From Candidatus Fimousia stercorigallinarum (GTDB lineage Bacteria > Bacillota > Clostridia > Lachnospirales > Lachnospiraceae), in contig DVKZ01000029.1 of the NCBI GenBank assembly GCA_018715775.1, positions 1 through 64,000 of the forward strand: 64,000 bases of DNA, given 5' to 3'. This document shows positions 1 to 9,172 of the stretch, piece by piece (the stretch's first letter is position 1; the number at the start of each line of letters is the position of its first letter). Below the pieces are notes generated by a model, which worked only from the letters and a program-made list of their open reading frames with translations, did no database searches and was not told where the DNA came from. Position numbers and translations under genes: made by a program.

Positions 1-894
1 ACATAAATACGTATAGATTAATGTAACCGCAATCTGCTCCATATCATGTTGCAAATCTTGATATTGGGCACAAAATTGTGAATAACATCTCATATACTGC
101 TTTGCGTCCATCTTTGAAATCACTTCAAAAGACCGATCAAGTCGTTTGAACCATTGCTTTTGCAACGGCTCCAGTGTTTCGAAGATATCTTTTAATCTAT
201 GCATCCATTCTATAAATTCACAGTAAGAAACATGATATCGTTCGATTTTCTTTTTCAGATCAGAGACTGCAAGCGGTGTCTGATATCGTTCGATCAGATC
301 ATCCAATTCAAATATCTTATTTTTTTGGATTCGGCGCTGTGCATCGTGGGCAAATGTAAGAGCAATTGCAAGTCGATCATGTATGTTAATCGATTCCATT
401 TGCAGTAAATGAAACAAAAAATCACGCATTTCCTCTAATTTTGTAAAAAAGAAAAAATCAAAATCTTCGATCTCTTCCATTTTATTATCTTCTTTATAAT
501 AAAAAGACAGCTTCTGCTTCTGTCCAAGGATCAATCTGCACGCCTCCGGGCAAGAAAGAGACAAAGAAATTTCCCTTATATTCTCAAATTCTTCAATATG
601 TCTCGGATAAGTCCGGCAGGTCTGACAAAGACTCTGTTTGCCAAGTTCCCGGTAAATGTCACAAAGCTGGTCATCATTTAAAAACGCACAACGACGATCA
701 TACTGGTCAAAACACCCGTCCTCCCATCGAATACAGTTTTTTAAACGGTTTCCGAAACTTCCCGTCACTTTCTGATATTTCTTTAGCGACTCCTTGTCGA
801 TCATGATCTGCCAGCCTGCACAGCAGGTATCTTCACAGCGCCCGGCAATACATGAAAATTTCGGATAATAATCCGGATATACATATTCCATCAT
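1..894 (-). CDS. fliB: Flagellin lysine-N-methylase (FliB-like), 3' end cut by window edge
   Basis: The first 298 codons are open from the window edge up to the start and no stop is reached, so the C-terminus lies outside. The N-terminus reads YYPKFSCIAGRCEDTCCAGW, the cysteine-rich signature of the FliB family, followed by further cysteines (CAFLNDDQLCDIYRELG, CQTCRTYPRH, SCPEACRLIL) that probably bind an Fe-S cluster. Family members methylate lysines of flagellin using S-adenosylmethionine. The start is one of two tandem ATG codons at 894 and 891; GGAG lies 3 nt from the first and 6 nt from the second, so 891 may be the real one. No flagellin gene is in view, so the substrate is inferred from the family only. 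Confidence 0.82.
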   Translation of the reverse strand, partial: MMEYVYPDYYPKFSCIAGRCEDTCCAGWQIMIDKESLKKYQKVTGSFGNRLKNCIRWEDGCFDQYDRRCAFLNDDQLCDIYRELGKQSLCQTCRTYPRHIEEFENIREISLSLSCPEACRLILGQKQKLSFYYKEDNKMEEIEDFDFFFFTKLEEMRDFLFHLLQMESINIHDRLAIALTFAHDAQRRIQKNKIFELDDLIERYQTPLAVSDLKKKIERYHVSYCEFIEWMHRLKDIFETLEPLQKQWFKRLDRSFEVISKMDAKQYMRCYSQFCAQYQDLQHDMEQIAVTLIYTYLC

Positions 895-993
895 TTTCTC
901 TCCATTCTTAATCATTTTGTATCTATCATAGCATAAAATATTTCAATTTCGTTACATGTATTTATAAAAATACATTTATTTGTTACAAAAGTG

Positions 994-1021
994 TTGCATT
1001 TTGTTTCTTTTCTGTTATAAT
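994..1021 (+). promoter_or_regulatory. Sigma-A type promoter of the 3D-domain gene
   Basis: TTGCAT at 994-999 and TATAAT at 1016-1021 are separated by 16 nt and lie about 45 nt before the likely ATG at 1065. Spacing and -10 match the vegetative consensus; the -35 is weaker. Confidence 0.6.
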
Positions 1022-1064
1022 ATAGTCCATGAGGGAAACAAAGCTATATAAAAAGGAGATTACT

Positions 1065-1466
1065 ATGAAAAAGTTACAGCAAAAATTACTTTTAGCATTT
1101 ATGATATTATCGATTGTGATCAGCGGAATCATGGTTCCTGCAAAAGATACACAGGCAGCAACAAAAAAAGTTTATCTTGGAAAATACACTTTAACCGCTT
1201 ATTGCCCATGTAAAAAATGCAGCGGTTCAAACGGAAAGAAAACAGCAAGTGGAAAAACAGCAAAGCAGGGTCGTACGATCGCTGTTGATAAAAAGAAGAT
1301 CAAATTAGGAACAAAGATTCGGATCAACGGAAAAACATATACTGCTGAAGATACTGGTGGAGCAGTAAAAGGTAAACGTATTGACGTTTATTTTAATTCA
1401 CATAAAAAAGCATTGAAATTTGGTAAGAAAACAAATGTAAAAGTTTATAAAATCGTTAAAAAGTAA
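1065..1466 (+). CDS. Secreted 3D-domain protein
   Basis: A protein of 133 residues with a classical signal peptide: lysine-rich start, hydrophobic stretch (LLLAFMILSIVISGIM) and a likely cleavage near TQA-A. The mature part is one 3D domain (named for three conserved Asp): YTLTAYCPCKKCSG, TASGKTAKQGRTIAVD and AEDTGGAVKGKRIDVYF. In this family the domain is a double-psi beta-barrel related to MltA-type lytic transglycosylases and acts on peptidoglycan. The start at 1065 is chosen because AAGGAG lies 6 nt upstream; an in-frame ATG at 1029 has no such site. The mature protein is very lysine-rich, which would suit binding to the anionic wall. It has no SH3 or LysM domain. A bidirectional terminator follows. 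Confidence 0.85.
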   Translation: MKKLQQKLLLAFMILSIVISGIMVPAKDTQAATKKVYLGKYTLTAYCPCKKCSGSNGKKTASGKTAKQGRTIAVDKKKIKLGTKIRINGKTYTAEDTGGAVKGKRIDVYFNSHKKALKFGKKTNVKVYKIVKK

Positions 1467-1483
1467 ATCTTTTCTCATATTCA

Positions 1484-1531
1484 AAAAAATTGCGGGAACA
1501 CGGATCATCATTCGTGTTCCCGCGATTTTTA
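1484..1531. terminator. Bidirectional intrinsic terminator
   Basis: An 11-bp stem GCGGGAACACG / CGTGTTCCCGC (1492-1502 and 1513-1523) is flanked by an A run on the left and a T run on the right. It can stop both the plus-strand 3D gene and the long minus-strand operon that ends at 1529. Confidence 0.85.
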
Positions 1532-2116
1532 TTTTCCTGCCAGATAAGTGATAATATCTGCGCATCCTTCTATACCAAATTCCGAGCTATCCAGTGTCAG
1601 GTGATAATTTGAAGCATTTCCCCATATCTGATCCGTATAATAGCGATAATGAGTCTTTCTCTTTTTATCTTTGTCCCTTAAATGTTTTTCAATATTTTTG
1701 ACTGGATCTCCGTATACTTCGACTGCCCGTTTTTTTCGGCTTTCCAAATCCCCATGAATGAAGACATTCAGACAATCATCCCGTTCTCTGAGAATATAAT
1801 CCGAACACCGGCCAACGATCACACAATTTCCTGTCTGAGCAAGATATAAAATCAGTTCTCTCTGCTTTTGCCACAGAAAATCCGGCAGGGAAAAGCTGTT
1901 AAATCCCATTCCCATATAGCCATAATTGAAAAAATAACTTCCACGTGCGCTTTCCCCATGATTTTTAATATACTCCGGATTCAATCCTGTTGCTTCCGCA
2001 ACAGTACTGATGATCGCCTGATCATAAAACTGATAGCCGAGTTTTTCTGCCGTTAATTTTGCGATATCACGCCCGCCGCTTCCGTATTCACGGCTGATCG
2101 TAACGATTCTTTTCAT
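1529..2116 (-). CDS. Cytidylate kinase-like family protein
   Basis: A protein of 195 residues. The P-loop-like N-terminus TISREYGSGGRDIAKLTAEK and the later VIVGRCSDYILRERDDCLNV identify the cytidylate-kinase-like (Cytidylate_kin2) family, not canonical Cmk. Family members are predicted nucleoside-phosphate kinases; substrates are mostly unknown. It lies 53 nt after hypE with its own AGGAGG site 8 nt before the ATG, and the terminator follows directly, so it is the last gene of the nitrogenase-like/hyp operon. Whether it is functionally linked to that system or only a distal passenger cannot be decided here. Such proteins are also found near transporters and sensors in Clostridia. Confidence 0.75.
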   Translation of the reverse strand: MKRIVTISREYGSGGRDIAKLTAEKLGYQFYDQAIISTVAEATGLNPEYIKNHGESARGSYFFNYGYMGMGFNSFSLPDFLWQKQRELILYLAQTGNCVIVGRCSDYILRERDDCLNVFIHGDLESRKKRAVEVYGDPVKNIEKHLRDKDKKRKTHYRYYTDQIWGNASNYHLTLDSSEFGIEGCADIITYLAGK

Positions 2117-2169
2117 ATCACATGCCTCCTTTCATTATTTTAAATTCCCTGCTGCCATTATTAAAAATC

Positions 2170-3192
2170 TTAACAGATTCTCGGAAGAAGCTCTCCTCCC
2201 GGCTGCGGCAGCAGTGTTTCCGCGCCAATTTCTGTCGTAACAACTACTTTTCCAGGCATAGACTCTGTAATCTCACCGATCACTGCTGCATTCTTTGAAT
2301 ACTTCCCTTTATGAAGCGTCTCCACCAAGGTATCTGCCTGTTCTGCCGGAGCGATCACAACGAGCGTTCCTTCATTCGCCAAATACAACGGATCCAGCCC
2401 AAGCATGCCGCAGACTCCGCTGACCGCAGGATCAACTGGAATTGCAGAAGAATCCAGCTTTACCCCGACATTACTTTCCGCTGCAATTTCATATAAGACC
2501 GTTCCGACACCGCCACGCGTAGCGTCACGGATAACATGAATATCCTTTGTCGTTTCCAACATCATCTCTACTGTTCCCCAAAGAGGTGCGCAGTCACTCT
2601 GGATATCCGCTTCAATACCGAGATTTTCCCTTGCGAGCAGGATCGTACATCCGTGCCGTCCGATATCACCGGTTACAATGATCTTATCCCCTGGCTTTGC
2701 AAATGCTCCGGAAGTGCTGACACCGTCAACGATCTTCCCAATCCCGGTAGTCGTAATAAACAAGTGATCAACTTGTCCTCTGCCGGCAACTTTCGTATCT
2801 CCGGCTACGATCTTTACCCCTGCTTCTTTTGCTGTTTTTTCCATATAAGAAGCGATCTCCTCCAGTTTATCCATAGAAAATCCTTCTTCAATAATAAAAG
2901 AACAGGTCATATACAATGGTTTTGCTCCCATGCAGGCCAGATCATTAACGGTTCCGCAGATGCTGAGTTTTCCGATATTTCCGCCATTAAATTCATAAGG
3001 AGAGACGATGAAACCATCCGTAGACATAGCGATCTTTCCGTTAACCTCCAATACCGCCGCATCATCGGCCGTAAACTGTGGATTTGAAAAATGGGCTTTA
3101 AATACCTGATCAATAAGTTCTGATGTCTGCTTTCCCCCTGCACCATGTGCCAAAGTCACTATTTTTCCTGATTTCACTTTCATTTCCTCCAT
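2170..3192 (-). CDS. hypE: HypE, carbamoyl-dehydratase of the Fe(CN)2CO pathway
   Basis: A protein of 340 residues, normal family length. HypE receives a carbamoyl group from HypF on its C-terminal cysteine and dehydrates it with ATP to a thiocyanate, the source of the cyanide ligands. The sequence keeps AHGAGGKQT near residue 15, the AIR-synthase-like core (AMSTDGFIVSPYEFNGGNIG; GTVNDLACMGAKP; DATRGGVGTVLYEIA) and ends exactly in PRIC, so the acceptor Cys340 is intact. It starts immediately after the hypD stop. All catalytic features look functional. Its unusual point is the context: no hydrogenase subunit accompanies it. Confidence 0.97.
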   Translation of the reverse strand: MEEMKVKSGKIVTLAHGAGGKQTSELIDQVFKAHFSNPQFTADDAAVLEVNGKIAMSTDGFIVSPYEFNGGNIGKLSICGTVNDLACMGAKPLYMTCSFIIEEGFSMDKLEEIASYMEKTAKEAGVKIVAGDTKVAGRGQVDHLFITTTGIGKIVDGVSTSGAFAKPGDKIIVTGDIGRHGCTILLARENLGIEADIQSDCAPLWGTVEMMLETTKDIHVIRDATRGGVGTVLYEIAAESNVGVKLDSSAIPVDPAVSGVCGMLGLDPLYLANEGTLVVIAPAEQADTLVETLHKGKYSKNAAVIGEITESMPGKVVVTTEIGAETLLPQPGGELLPRIC

Positions 3193-4242
3193 TTATTCCA
3201 TTCCATATTGATAATAGGCAGAACAGCTTCCTTCGTTCGAAACCATACATGCACCAATCGGATGCTGCGGGGTACAGCCCCGGCCAAATACTTTGCAGTC
3301 CGATGGTTTACATTTTCCCTGCAGGACATCACCGCATCGGCAGGCCGGATTCGGTTTCCCCTGCATCTTCGGAAGATGGAATTTCAATCTTGCGTCATAT
3401 GCCTCATATGCCTGACGAAGTTTCAGTCCGGACATTGGGATCACGCCAAGACCGCGCCATTCCGAATCACACGGTTCCATTACTTCCTTGATCATCTTCT
3501 GTGCCGCCGGATTTCCTTCCGGACGGACAACGCGCGGATAGCAATTAACAAAATACGATTTTTTCGTCTTGGATTTTTCAATAATCACCGCAAGTGCCGT
3601 CAACAGTTCCTTTGCCGTAAATCCTGCAATGACACCGGAAATCACGCCATCTTGTGCCAGCTTTTTACATTCTTCTTCTCCGGTGATCGCATTGACATGT
3701 CCTGGGTAAAGAAACGCATCTGCACTTCCTTTCAACGCCTGATATGCATTTGGCATCGTTTTATTAGCCGTTAAAATAGAGAAATTCTGCAGGTTCTCCT
3801 CTTTTGCTTTTTTTACTGCAAGGCAGGAAGACGGCGTTGTCGTCTCAAATCCAACCGATAAAAACACAACCTGTTCTTCCGGATGTCCGACCGCATATTC
3901 CACCGCATCAAGCGGGGTATAGACAATCTGTATGTTTGCCCCCTCCGCTCTTGCTCCCGCAAGACTCATTGTTGTTCCTGGAACCCGGATCAAGTCGCCA
4001 AACGTGCAGATCGTAACCTGATGATCCAGCGCAAGCATAACCGCCTCATCAATAAATCCAATCGGTGTCACACAGACCGGGCAGCCGGGACCGGAGATCA
4101 GCTCGATCGTCTCCGGCAGGATCTTCCGTATTCCGAGACGGAAAATTTCATGTGTATGCGTTCCACATACTTCCATAATTCGAAGCTTCGGTCCATCATA
4201 AGACTTGATGATCTCCAAAGCACTTTTCTTTTGTTCAGCCAT
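3193..4242 (-). CDS. hypD: HypD, Fe-S scaffold for Fe(CN)2CO assembly
   Basis: A protein of 349 residues. HypD with HypC forms the scaffold on which iron receives two cyanides and one CO. Cys26 in MEVCGTHTHE corresponds to the essential iron-binding cysteine of the family; SGPGCPVC (Cys54, Cys57) is the redox pair; GFETTTPSS follows the family pattern. The C-terminus carries the [4Fe-4S] cysteines in CRCGDVLQGKCKPSDC and the following GRGCTPQHPIGACMV. The start overlaps the hypC stop by one base (TAATG), implying translational coupling. The protein looks fully functional. Confidence 0.97.
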   Translation of the reverse strand: MAEQKKSALEIIKSYDGPKLRIMEVCGTHTHEIFRLGIRKILPETIELISGPGCPVCVTPIGFIDEAVMLALDHQVTICTFGDLIRVPGTTMSLAGARAEGANIQIVYTPLDAVEYAVGHPEEQVVFLSVGFETTTPSSCLAVKKAKEENLQNFSILTANKTMPNAYQALKGSADAFLYPGHVNAITGEEECKKLAQDGVISGVIAGFTAKELLTALAVIIEKSKTKKSYFVNCYPRVVRPEGNPAAQKMIKEVMEPCDSEWRGLGVIPMSGLKLRQAYEAYDARLKFHLPKMQGKPNPACRCGDVLQGKCKPSDCKVFGRGCTPQHPIGACMVSNEGSCSAYYQYGME

Positions 4243-4448
4243 TATAACATCTCCATAATATCATCCGTTTCATTGGTATCATCATCCGTAATTTTCGCAA
4301 TTGCAATTCCTGCATGAACCATGACATAATCACCAGGTTCCAGCTCTTCGATCAGTTCCGCGGAAACCTTTCTCTTTGCCCCGGATGCATCGACAACTGC
4401 CATTCCGTCTTTTACTCCAACTACTTTCGCTGCTAAACCTACACACAT
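4242..4448 (-). CDS. hypC: HypC/HybG-type chaperone
   Basis: A protein of 68 residues beginning MCVGLAAKVV. The N-terminal Met-Cys is the hallmark of HypC; Cys2 carries the Fe(CN)2CO unit between HypD and the client protein. The middle has the usual OB-like pattern and LEPGDYVMVHAGIAIAK. The start at 4448 is chosen over longer in-frame options because AGGAGG lies 9 nt upstream and Cys must be residue 2. In E. coli the client is the hydrogenase large-subunit precursor; none is visible here, so the delivery target of this HypC is the open question of the operon. Confidence 0.95.
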   Translation of the reverse strand: MCVGLAAKVVGVKDGMAVVDASGAKRKVSAELIEELEPGDYVMVHAGIAIAKITDDDTNETDDIMEML

Positions 4449-4467
4449 AAATGATATCCTCCTAAAT

Positions 4468-6831
4468 CTATTTCTCTTTTTCTCGTCTCCTACAAAGAGT
4501 ATGCATAGCAAAAACCGCCTGCCCAACAGCAATCCCTCCATCATTTGGCGGGATCAGGCTGTGTTTCAGTACAAGAAAACCCTCCTCGGTCAATCGATGA
4601 TCACAAATCTTTAACAGCAGCTGATTTTGAAAAACACCGCCACTTAATGCACAGGTGGTTATCTTTGTACATTCCGATGCCCGTTTACAGCCATGCACGA
4701 TTTGTTCTGCCAACAAAGCATGGAACAAATAAGCAAGCTCACCGCTGTCCTCTCCTGCAATTTTTTTATCCGTCAACATCCGGACAAGTCGATGCGTCGG
4801 CAAAAGAAACCGCTCTTCTGCCTCTTCTGGATCTGTTAATTTTTTCCATTCCTCTTTGTATTTCTCTTTTATAAAATCAAGTGTACCACAATCCAGGCGT
4901 TCTTCATAGGCTTCTGCCGCAAATTGCAGGGATGTAGAAGCCTCGCCCTCAAATGTCGATGAAAGACGGATTCCAAGAATGGCACTGACCGCATCAAACA
5001 GGCGCCCTGCGCTCGTTGAATCTACGCTGTTGATCCTTCTTCTTCTCATCTGCGCATAGACATTCCGTGTCGTTTCCTCACATAGTCCCAATTTTGCGGC
5101 GATTTCCGCTGCATCATCCTTATATAGATCATTCAACATCGATACTGCAATCCTCCAGCCTTCTTTTGCAGAAAGATCGCCGCCGATCTGTACAAATGGC
5201 ATAATGCTTCCAATCCGTTCAAATCCATCATAAGAAGCTTTCAAAAATTCGCCGCCCCAAATTGTTCCATCGATTCCATAACCGGTGCCGTCAAAAGAGA
5301 CTCCGATCACCGGCTTGCTATGATCATTTTCCGCCATACAAGAAAGAACATGGGCAAAATGATGCTGGACAGGAAGCACTTCGATTCCCTGATCCATTGC
5401 CACTACCGTCGTATTGTATTTCGGATGCATATCACAGGCAACGATCACCGGATCCGTTTCTAACAGTTCTTCCATCCGCCGGATAGACTCTTCTAACGCT
5501 TTTACCGTTCTTAAATCCGCCATATCCCCAACATAAGGAGACGGATAAAATAATTGATTTTTACCGAGACAGAATGTATTTTTCAATTCACCGCCTACCG
5601 CCAGCACCTGTCCTTCAAATGTATCAGAAAGCATCAGCGGCAGAGGAGCATATCCTCTGGAACGCCGGATCATATACGGTTTTCCATCGTAAAAATCCAT
5701 AACCGAATCATCTGCACGAAGGCGGATTTTCCGATTGTGAGATAACATAAGATCGCAAAAAGACGAAAGTTCTTTTATTGCATCTTCATCCGTGCGGCAG
5801 ATCGGTGCTCCGGAAACATTGCCGCTTGTCATAACAAAGCAGTCCGTTGTCATCTCTATCCCATCATTATAATCAAATAAAAGCATCTGGACCGGAGCGT
5901 ATGGAAGCATCACTCCGACTTTCGGGTTCTCTGGTGCCACGGACGGGGCCAGACAACTTTCCTTTTTCTTTTTTAATAAAATGATGGGCTTTTGATGACC
6001 ATCTAAGATCTCCTCGCACTTTTTCGGGACGAAACATTCTCTCTCCACCGTATCCATATTTCTCATCATAACTGCAAATGGCTTCACCGGTCTTGTTTTT
6101 AACATTCGAAGCCGGGCAACCGCTTCTTCGTTCGAAGCATCACAGCACAGATGAAATCCGCCGATTCCTTTTACTGCCACAATCCTGCCATCGATGATCG
6201 CTTTTCGAACGAGTGTGATCGCATCCCTTCCCCGTTCTTTCCTGCCTATCAGATATACTTCCGGTCCGCAGTCATTACAGCAGACAGGCTGCGCATCGTA
6301 TCTTCTCGTTTCTGCATGTGTATATTCATATTCACATTCCGGACACATCGGAAATTCTCCCATACTCGTCCGTACTCTGTCGTATGGCATAGAATCCAGG
6401 ATAGTAAGCCGGGGACCGCATGCCGTACAATTGATGAACGGATGCATGTATCTCCGGTTTTTCGGATCATATAATTCTGCCTGGCATTTTTTGCAGGTTG
6501 CAATATCCGGAGAAACAAAGATGTCTCCTTCTTCCTTTTTACTCTCGATAATGTCAAACCGCTCAAAACTGCGGTATGCAATCGGTGAGATATCTGTTTT
6601 TAAAACAGCAGAACGTTCCGGCGGCTGTTTTTCCAGATCATCCAGAAACCGGTCCAGCTGTTCCTGCGTGCCGGTTGCATAAATTTCCACATAAGAACCT
6701 TTATTGGCAACGCTTCCTGTAATTCCTGCACGGTCTGCGATCCGACTGACAAACGGGCGGAAACCGACGCCCTGAACGATCCCATACACTCTGATCACAT
6801 TTGTTTTATATTCCAATTTCTCCATTGTCAT
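4468..6831 (-). CDS. hypF: HypF carbamoyltransferase
   Basis: A protein of 787 residues, normal length. HypF converts carbamoyl phosphate and ATP to carbamoyl-AMP and loads HypE. Domains in order: acylphosphatase (GIVQGVGFRPF, about residues 17-27), two zinc-finger motifs (Cys113/116/135/138 and Cys163/166/184 or 185/188), a YrdC-like domain with KTRPVKPFAV, and a Kae1-like domain with HHFAHVLSCMAEN, GVSFDGTGYGIDG and CALSGGVFQN. The start at 6831 is preferred: AGGGGA lies 8 nt upstream. It overlaps the upstream NifK-like gene by 26 nt, which ties the hyp genes to the nitrogenase-like genes in one transcript. Confidence 0.96.
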   Translation of the reverse strand: MTMEKLEYKTNVIRVYGIVQGVGFRPFVSRIADRAGITGSVANKGSYVEIYATGTQEQLDRFLDDLEKQPPERSAVLKTDISPIAYRSFERFDIIESKKEEGDIFVSPDIATCKKCQAELYDPKNRRYMHPFINCTACGPRLTILDSMPYDRVRTSMGEFPMCPECEYEYTHAETRRYDAQPVCCNDCGPEVYLIGRKERGRDAITLVRKAIIDGRIVAVKGIGGFHLCCDASNEEAVARLRMLKTRPVKPFAVMMRNMDTVERECFVPKKCEEILDGHQKPIILLKKKKESCLAPSVAPENPKVGVMLPYAPVQMLLFDYNDGIEMTTDCFVMTSGNVSGAPICRTDEDAIKELSSFCDLMLSHNRKIRLRADDSVMDFYDGKPYMIRRSRGYAPLPLMLSDTFEGQVLAVGGELKNTFCLGKNQLFYPSPYVGDMADLRTVKALEESIRRMEELLETDPVIVACDMHPKYNTTVVAMDQGIEVLPVQHHFAHVLSCMAENDHSKPVIGVSFDGTGYGIDGTIWGGEFLKASYDGFERIGSIMPFVQIGGDLSAKEGWRIAVSMLNDLYKDDAAEIAAKLGLCEETTRNVYAQMRRRRINSVDSTSAGRLFDAVSAILGIRLSSTFEGEASTSLQFAAEAYEERLDCGTLDFIKEKYKEEWKKLTDPEEAEERFLLPTHRLVRMLTDKKIAGEDSGELAYLFHALLAEQIVHGCKRASECTKITTCALSGGVFQNQLLLKICDHRLTEEGFLVLKHSLIPPNDGGIAVGQAVFAMHTLCRRREKEK

Positions 6832-7873
6832 GTTCGTATTCCCCTGATACAGCAAAATGCGGAACATGGATAAATTCACCATCAAACTCTCTTAAAGCAA
6901 GAGAAAGATAAGCATCACCAATGACCGTATCAAATTGCTGTTCTGCCACATAATCCGCAAATCCCTGTTCTGTCTTCAACATAACATCCTGCGGCTGTTT
7001 CCACTCTTTCTTCTGCATAAACCACGTAGCGGCTGTCACTTCGACATCGTGGTATTTTAAAATCTCTTTTCGTATTTCATTCGCCATAACCTGCTGATGG
7101 ATAACTAAAATTTTCTTTCCGTTCAAATCACAGATCTGCTTCTTCAGCTTTTTATCCAAAATCGGATAGCCGGCCTCATATGGAATACCAAAGGTTTTTT
7201 CCATATATTTTGCCGCCTTTAATCCCGACGGCGCGACGACGAGATTTTTCTTGACCGAAGCTGCTTTTTTTAACGTATCCAGTCCATCTCCCATTCCATA
7301 ACAATAAACATGGTCATAGCCTTCTTCTTTTAATACATGACGAATTGTCTCATCGGCAGTCACGCTGCTTAAATTTAAAGGTGTTGCGCCGATCACGCCG
7401 ATGGCATTTTCCTTTTCTTTGACATCGGGATCAACGAATTTCCGGAACAGTTCCATGTAAGTTTCTTCTTCTCCGGTGTCATACAGCTCTGTTCCGGTAC
7501 ATTCTACCGTTATAACCGGAAGCTGGCACCGCTTTTCGGCCATTCGCTTTAATGCCTTAAAGTCCGTTGCGATCACCGCCGGTACAGGAGTACCGATGAT
7601 CGCAGCAAAACTGGCATCCACTTTTTGCGCCGTATCCTTCAATTTCTCAATCAGTCGGTCGTCTCTTCCGAGGATCGCATCCATATCACGAAGACCGGCA
7701 CTAAAAATCGCACTTTTGCGAACAAACCACCGCGGTTCATCGAATCCGCATATATTTCCGGTGCATCCACCGGCATCGCAAATAACCGTAATTCCTCCGA
7801 GATCATATAATACAGAAACCGCACCCGACTGATCCGGTGCAAAAGGAGACAGATATTTTAATAACCCTTTCAT
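6806..7873 (-). CDS. NifK-like protein of second nitrogenase-like module (K2)
   Basis: A protein of 355 residues of the nitrogenase component 1 family, shorter than NifK (about 520) and closer in size to the small nitrogenase-like subunits. The N-terminal region ICDAGGCTGNICGFDEPRW holds Cys32, Cys37 and Cys42; by eye Cys37 matches NifK Cys95 (P-cluster ligand). The positions of NifK Cys70 and Cys153 are not cysteines (Gly17/Val19 region; TPVPAVIATDF). The DEPRW motif at 45-49 is shared at identical positions with the other K-like protein of this operon. It starts directly after the D-like gene stop and overlaps hypF. A dimer with the upstream D-like protein is inferred. Substrate unknown. 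Confidence 0.88.
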   Translation of the reverse strand: MKGLLKYLSPFAPDQSGAVSVLYDLGGITVICDAGGCTGNICGFDEPRWFVRKSAIFSAGLRDMDAILGRDDRLIEKLKDTAQKVDASFAAIIGTPVPAVIATDFKALKRMAEKRCQLPVITVECTGTELYDTGEEETYMELFRKFVDPDVKEKENAIGVIGATPLNLSSVTADETIRHVLKEEGYDHVYCYGMGDGLDTLKKAASVKKNLVVAPSGLKAAKYMEKTFGIPYEAGYPILDKKLKKQICDLNGKKILVIHQQVMANEIRKEILKYHDVEVTAATWFMQKKEWKQPQDVMLKTEQGFADYVAEQQFDTVIGDAYLSLALREFDGEFIHVPHFAVSGEYEHDNGEIGI

Positions 7874-9172
7874 CTACTGTTCCCCCCTTTCCATCGCTTC
7901 TGTCAATTCTTCAAATAAATGGCGTAGTCCGGAATAACCAAACGGCTGGCGCTCCTGATTCCAAGGAACATTGACACAATCCGGATGATAATACTCCGCG
8001 TCTTTTCCGATCGTAATATCCGCAACGCTGTCGGAACAATCATAGTTGAGCATGGACGGCGATAAATTCGTATAAATCTTCGTTTCCGGACTCAATTCAG
8101 CGATTTTCTTAATATAGATAAAATTCTCATCAGATACCGTTCCATAAATTTCCGAAACTTGATGTCCGTATCGCAGCAGCGCAAGCGCCAGTTCAAAGGA
8201 ACCCGCATTCATACACTCTCCGATCGCAAATGTTGTATTCGGATATTTTTCCGTAAAATCATCAACCGCTTTTTTCGCACTGTCATAATATTTCTGATCA
8301 TCAAAGGTTACGCCAAGCGCCCCGCCAAGCAGTTCATACTGTTTATGAATTTTATCAATCTGATACAATCTTGTCAGCTCGATCCCCGGAATTCCAAGCC
8401 GGCGTTTGATATCTTCCGCCGCCAGGCGTGCCTCCGGATTTAAGATCAAATTAAAGTTTGCCTCTGCCATTGACAGATATTCCTCAAAATCTTTGCATCG
8501 TGCGATTTCCAGTATCTTTTTTACGCCAATCTGATGCAAGAGATCATACAGTTCAGAATCATCTAAAAACGGGGCAAATTCTCCGATCAGATTGACGGTT
8601 GTCGGTTTCTTTTTCCGCGGTTCTAACAGAGCATAGATAGATTTTCGTACCTGCGTCATCGGCGGTACCCGTCCTTCTCTGGTCAGAGCATACATATAAC
8701 ACGGAAGTACCGGAATGCCCGCATAATCCGAAGCCTTTCTGCAGACGCGGTCCATATCCGTTCCAAGCAGTGCATCCACACAAGTAATACAGATCATCAC
8801 GGCTGTCGGCGTTTCCTCAAGTGAGTCCGCTACTTCCTTCACCGCTTTTGAAATCTTATTTAAATGTCTACCGGTAACAATATCGGTATCATCCATCAAC
8901 AGATAGAAAAATCGTTCGCTGTATCCGCCGATCTTACTCAGCATCGTCGTATTCCTTCCACAGCACCCCGGTGCAACTAACAGCATAACGGAACCAGGAA
9001 TTGCAAGTCCTGCCCGTTTCACTCCGAACCCCTGTGCTCCCGGGGAGTTAAAGGAGAGGGTTGCCGGAGAACTGTAGATCAGATGTTTGGATGAAAGCAA
9101 CTCATCCGGAATCTGTCCCTTGCCCCTTTTAGCAAGTTCTGCAGCAGTAATATAATATACTTCTCGTTCCAT
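7874..9172 (-). CDS. NifD-like protein of second nitrogenase-like module (D2)
   Basis: A protein of 432 residues, nitrogenase component 1 family. APGCCGRNT (Cys70/71) lines up with NifD GPVGC (Cys88) and ICITCVDALLGTDM (Cys128, Cys131) with NifD SECPIGLIGDD (Cys154). The NifD Cys62 position appears to be Ser43 in FNSPGAQG. At the site of the FeMo-cofactor ligand Cys275 the sequence reads NFNLILNPEA, with Asn. So a FeMoco-type cofactor is not expected; a small Fe-S cluster with fewer cysteine ligands is. It is directly joined, without gap, to the NifH-like gene before it and the K-like gene after it. The reaction is unknown. Confidence 0.88.
   Translation of the reverse strand: MEREVYYITAAELAKRGKGQIPDELLSSKHLIYSSPATLSFNSPGAQGFGVKRAGLAIPGSVMLLVAPGCCGRNTTMLSKIGGYSERFFYLLMDDTDIVTGRHLNKISKAVKEVADSLEETPTAVMICITCVDALLGTDMDRVCRKASDYAGIPVLPCYMYALTREGRVPPMTQVRKSIYALLEPRKKKPTTVNLIGEFAPFLDDSELYDLLHQIGVKKILEIARCKDFEEYLSMAEANFNLILNPEARLAAEDIKRRLGIPGIELTRLYQIDKIHKQYELLGGALGVTFDDQKYYDSAKKAVDDFTEKYPNTTFAIGECMNAGSFELALALLRYGHQVSEIYGTVSDENFIYIKKIAELSPETKIYTNLSPSMLNYDCSDSVADITIGKDAEYYHPDCVNVPWNQERQPFGYSGLRHLFEELTEAMERGEQ

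Noticed and set aside
2170-6831. A [NiFe]-hydrogenase maturation operon as such
   Set aside because: No structural subunits, HypA, HypB or endopeptidase are present within the window, so the usual interpretation does not explain the gene set.
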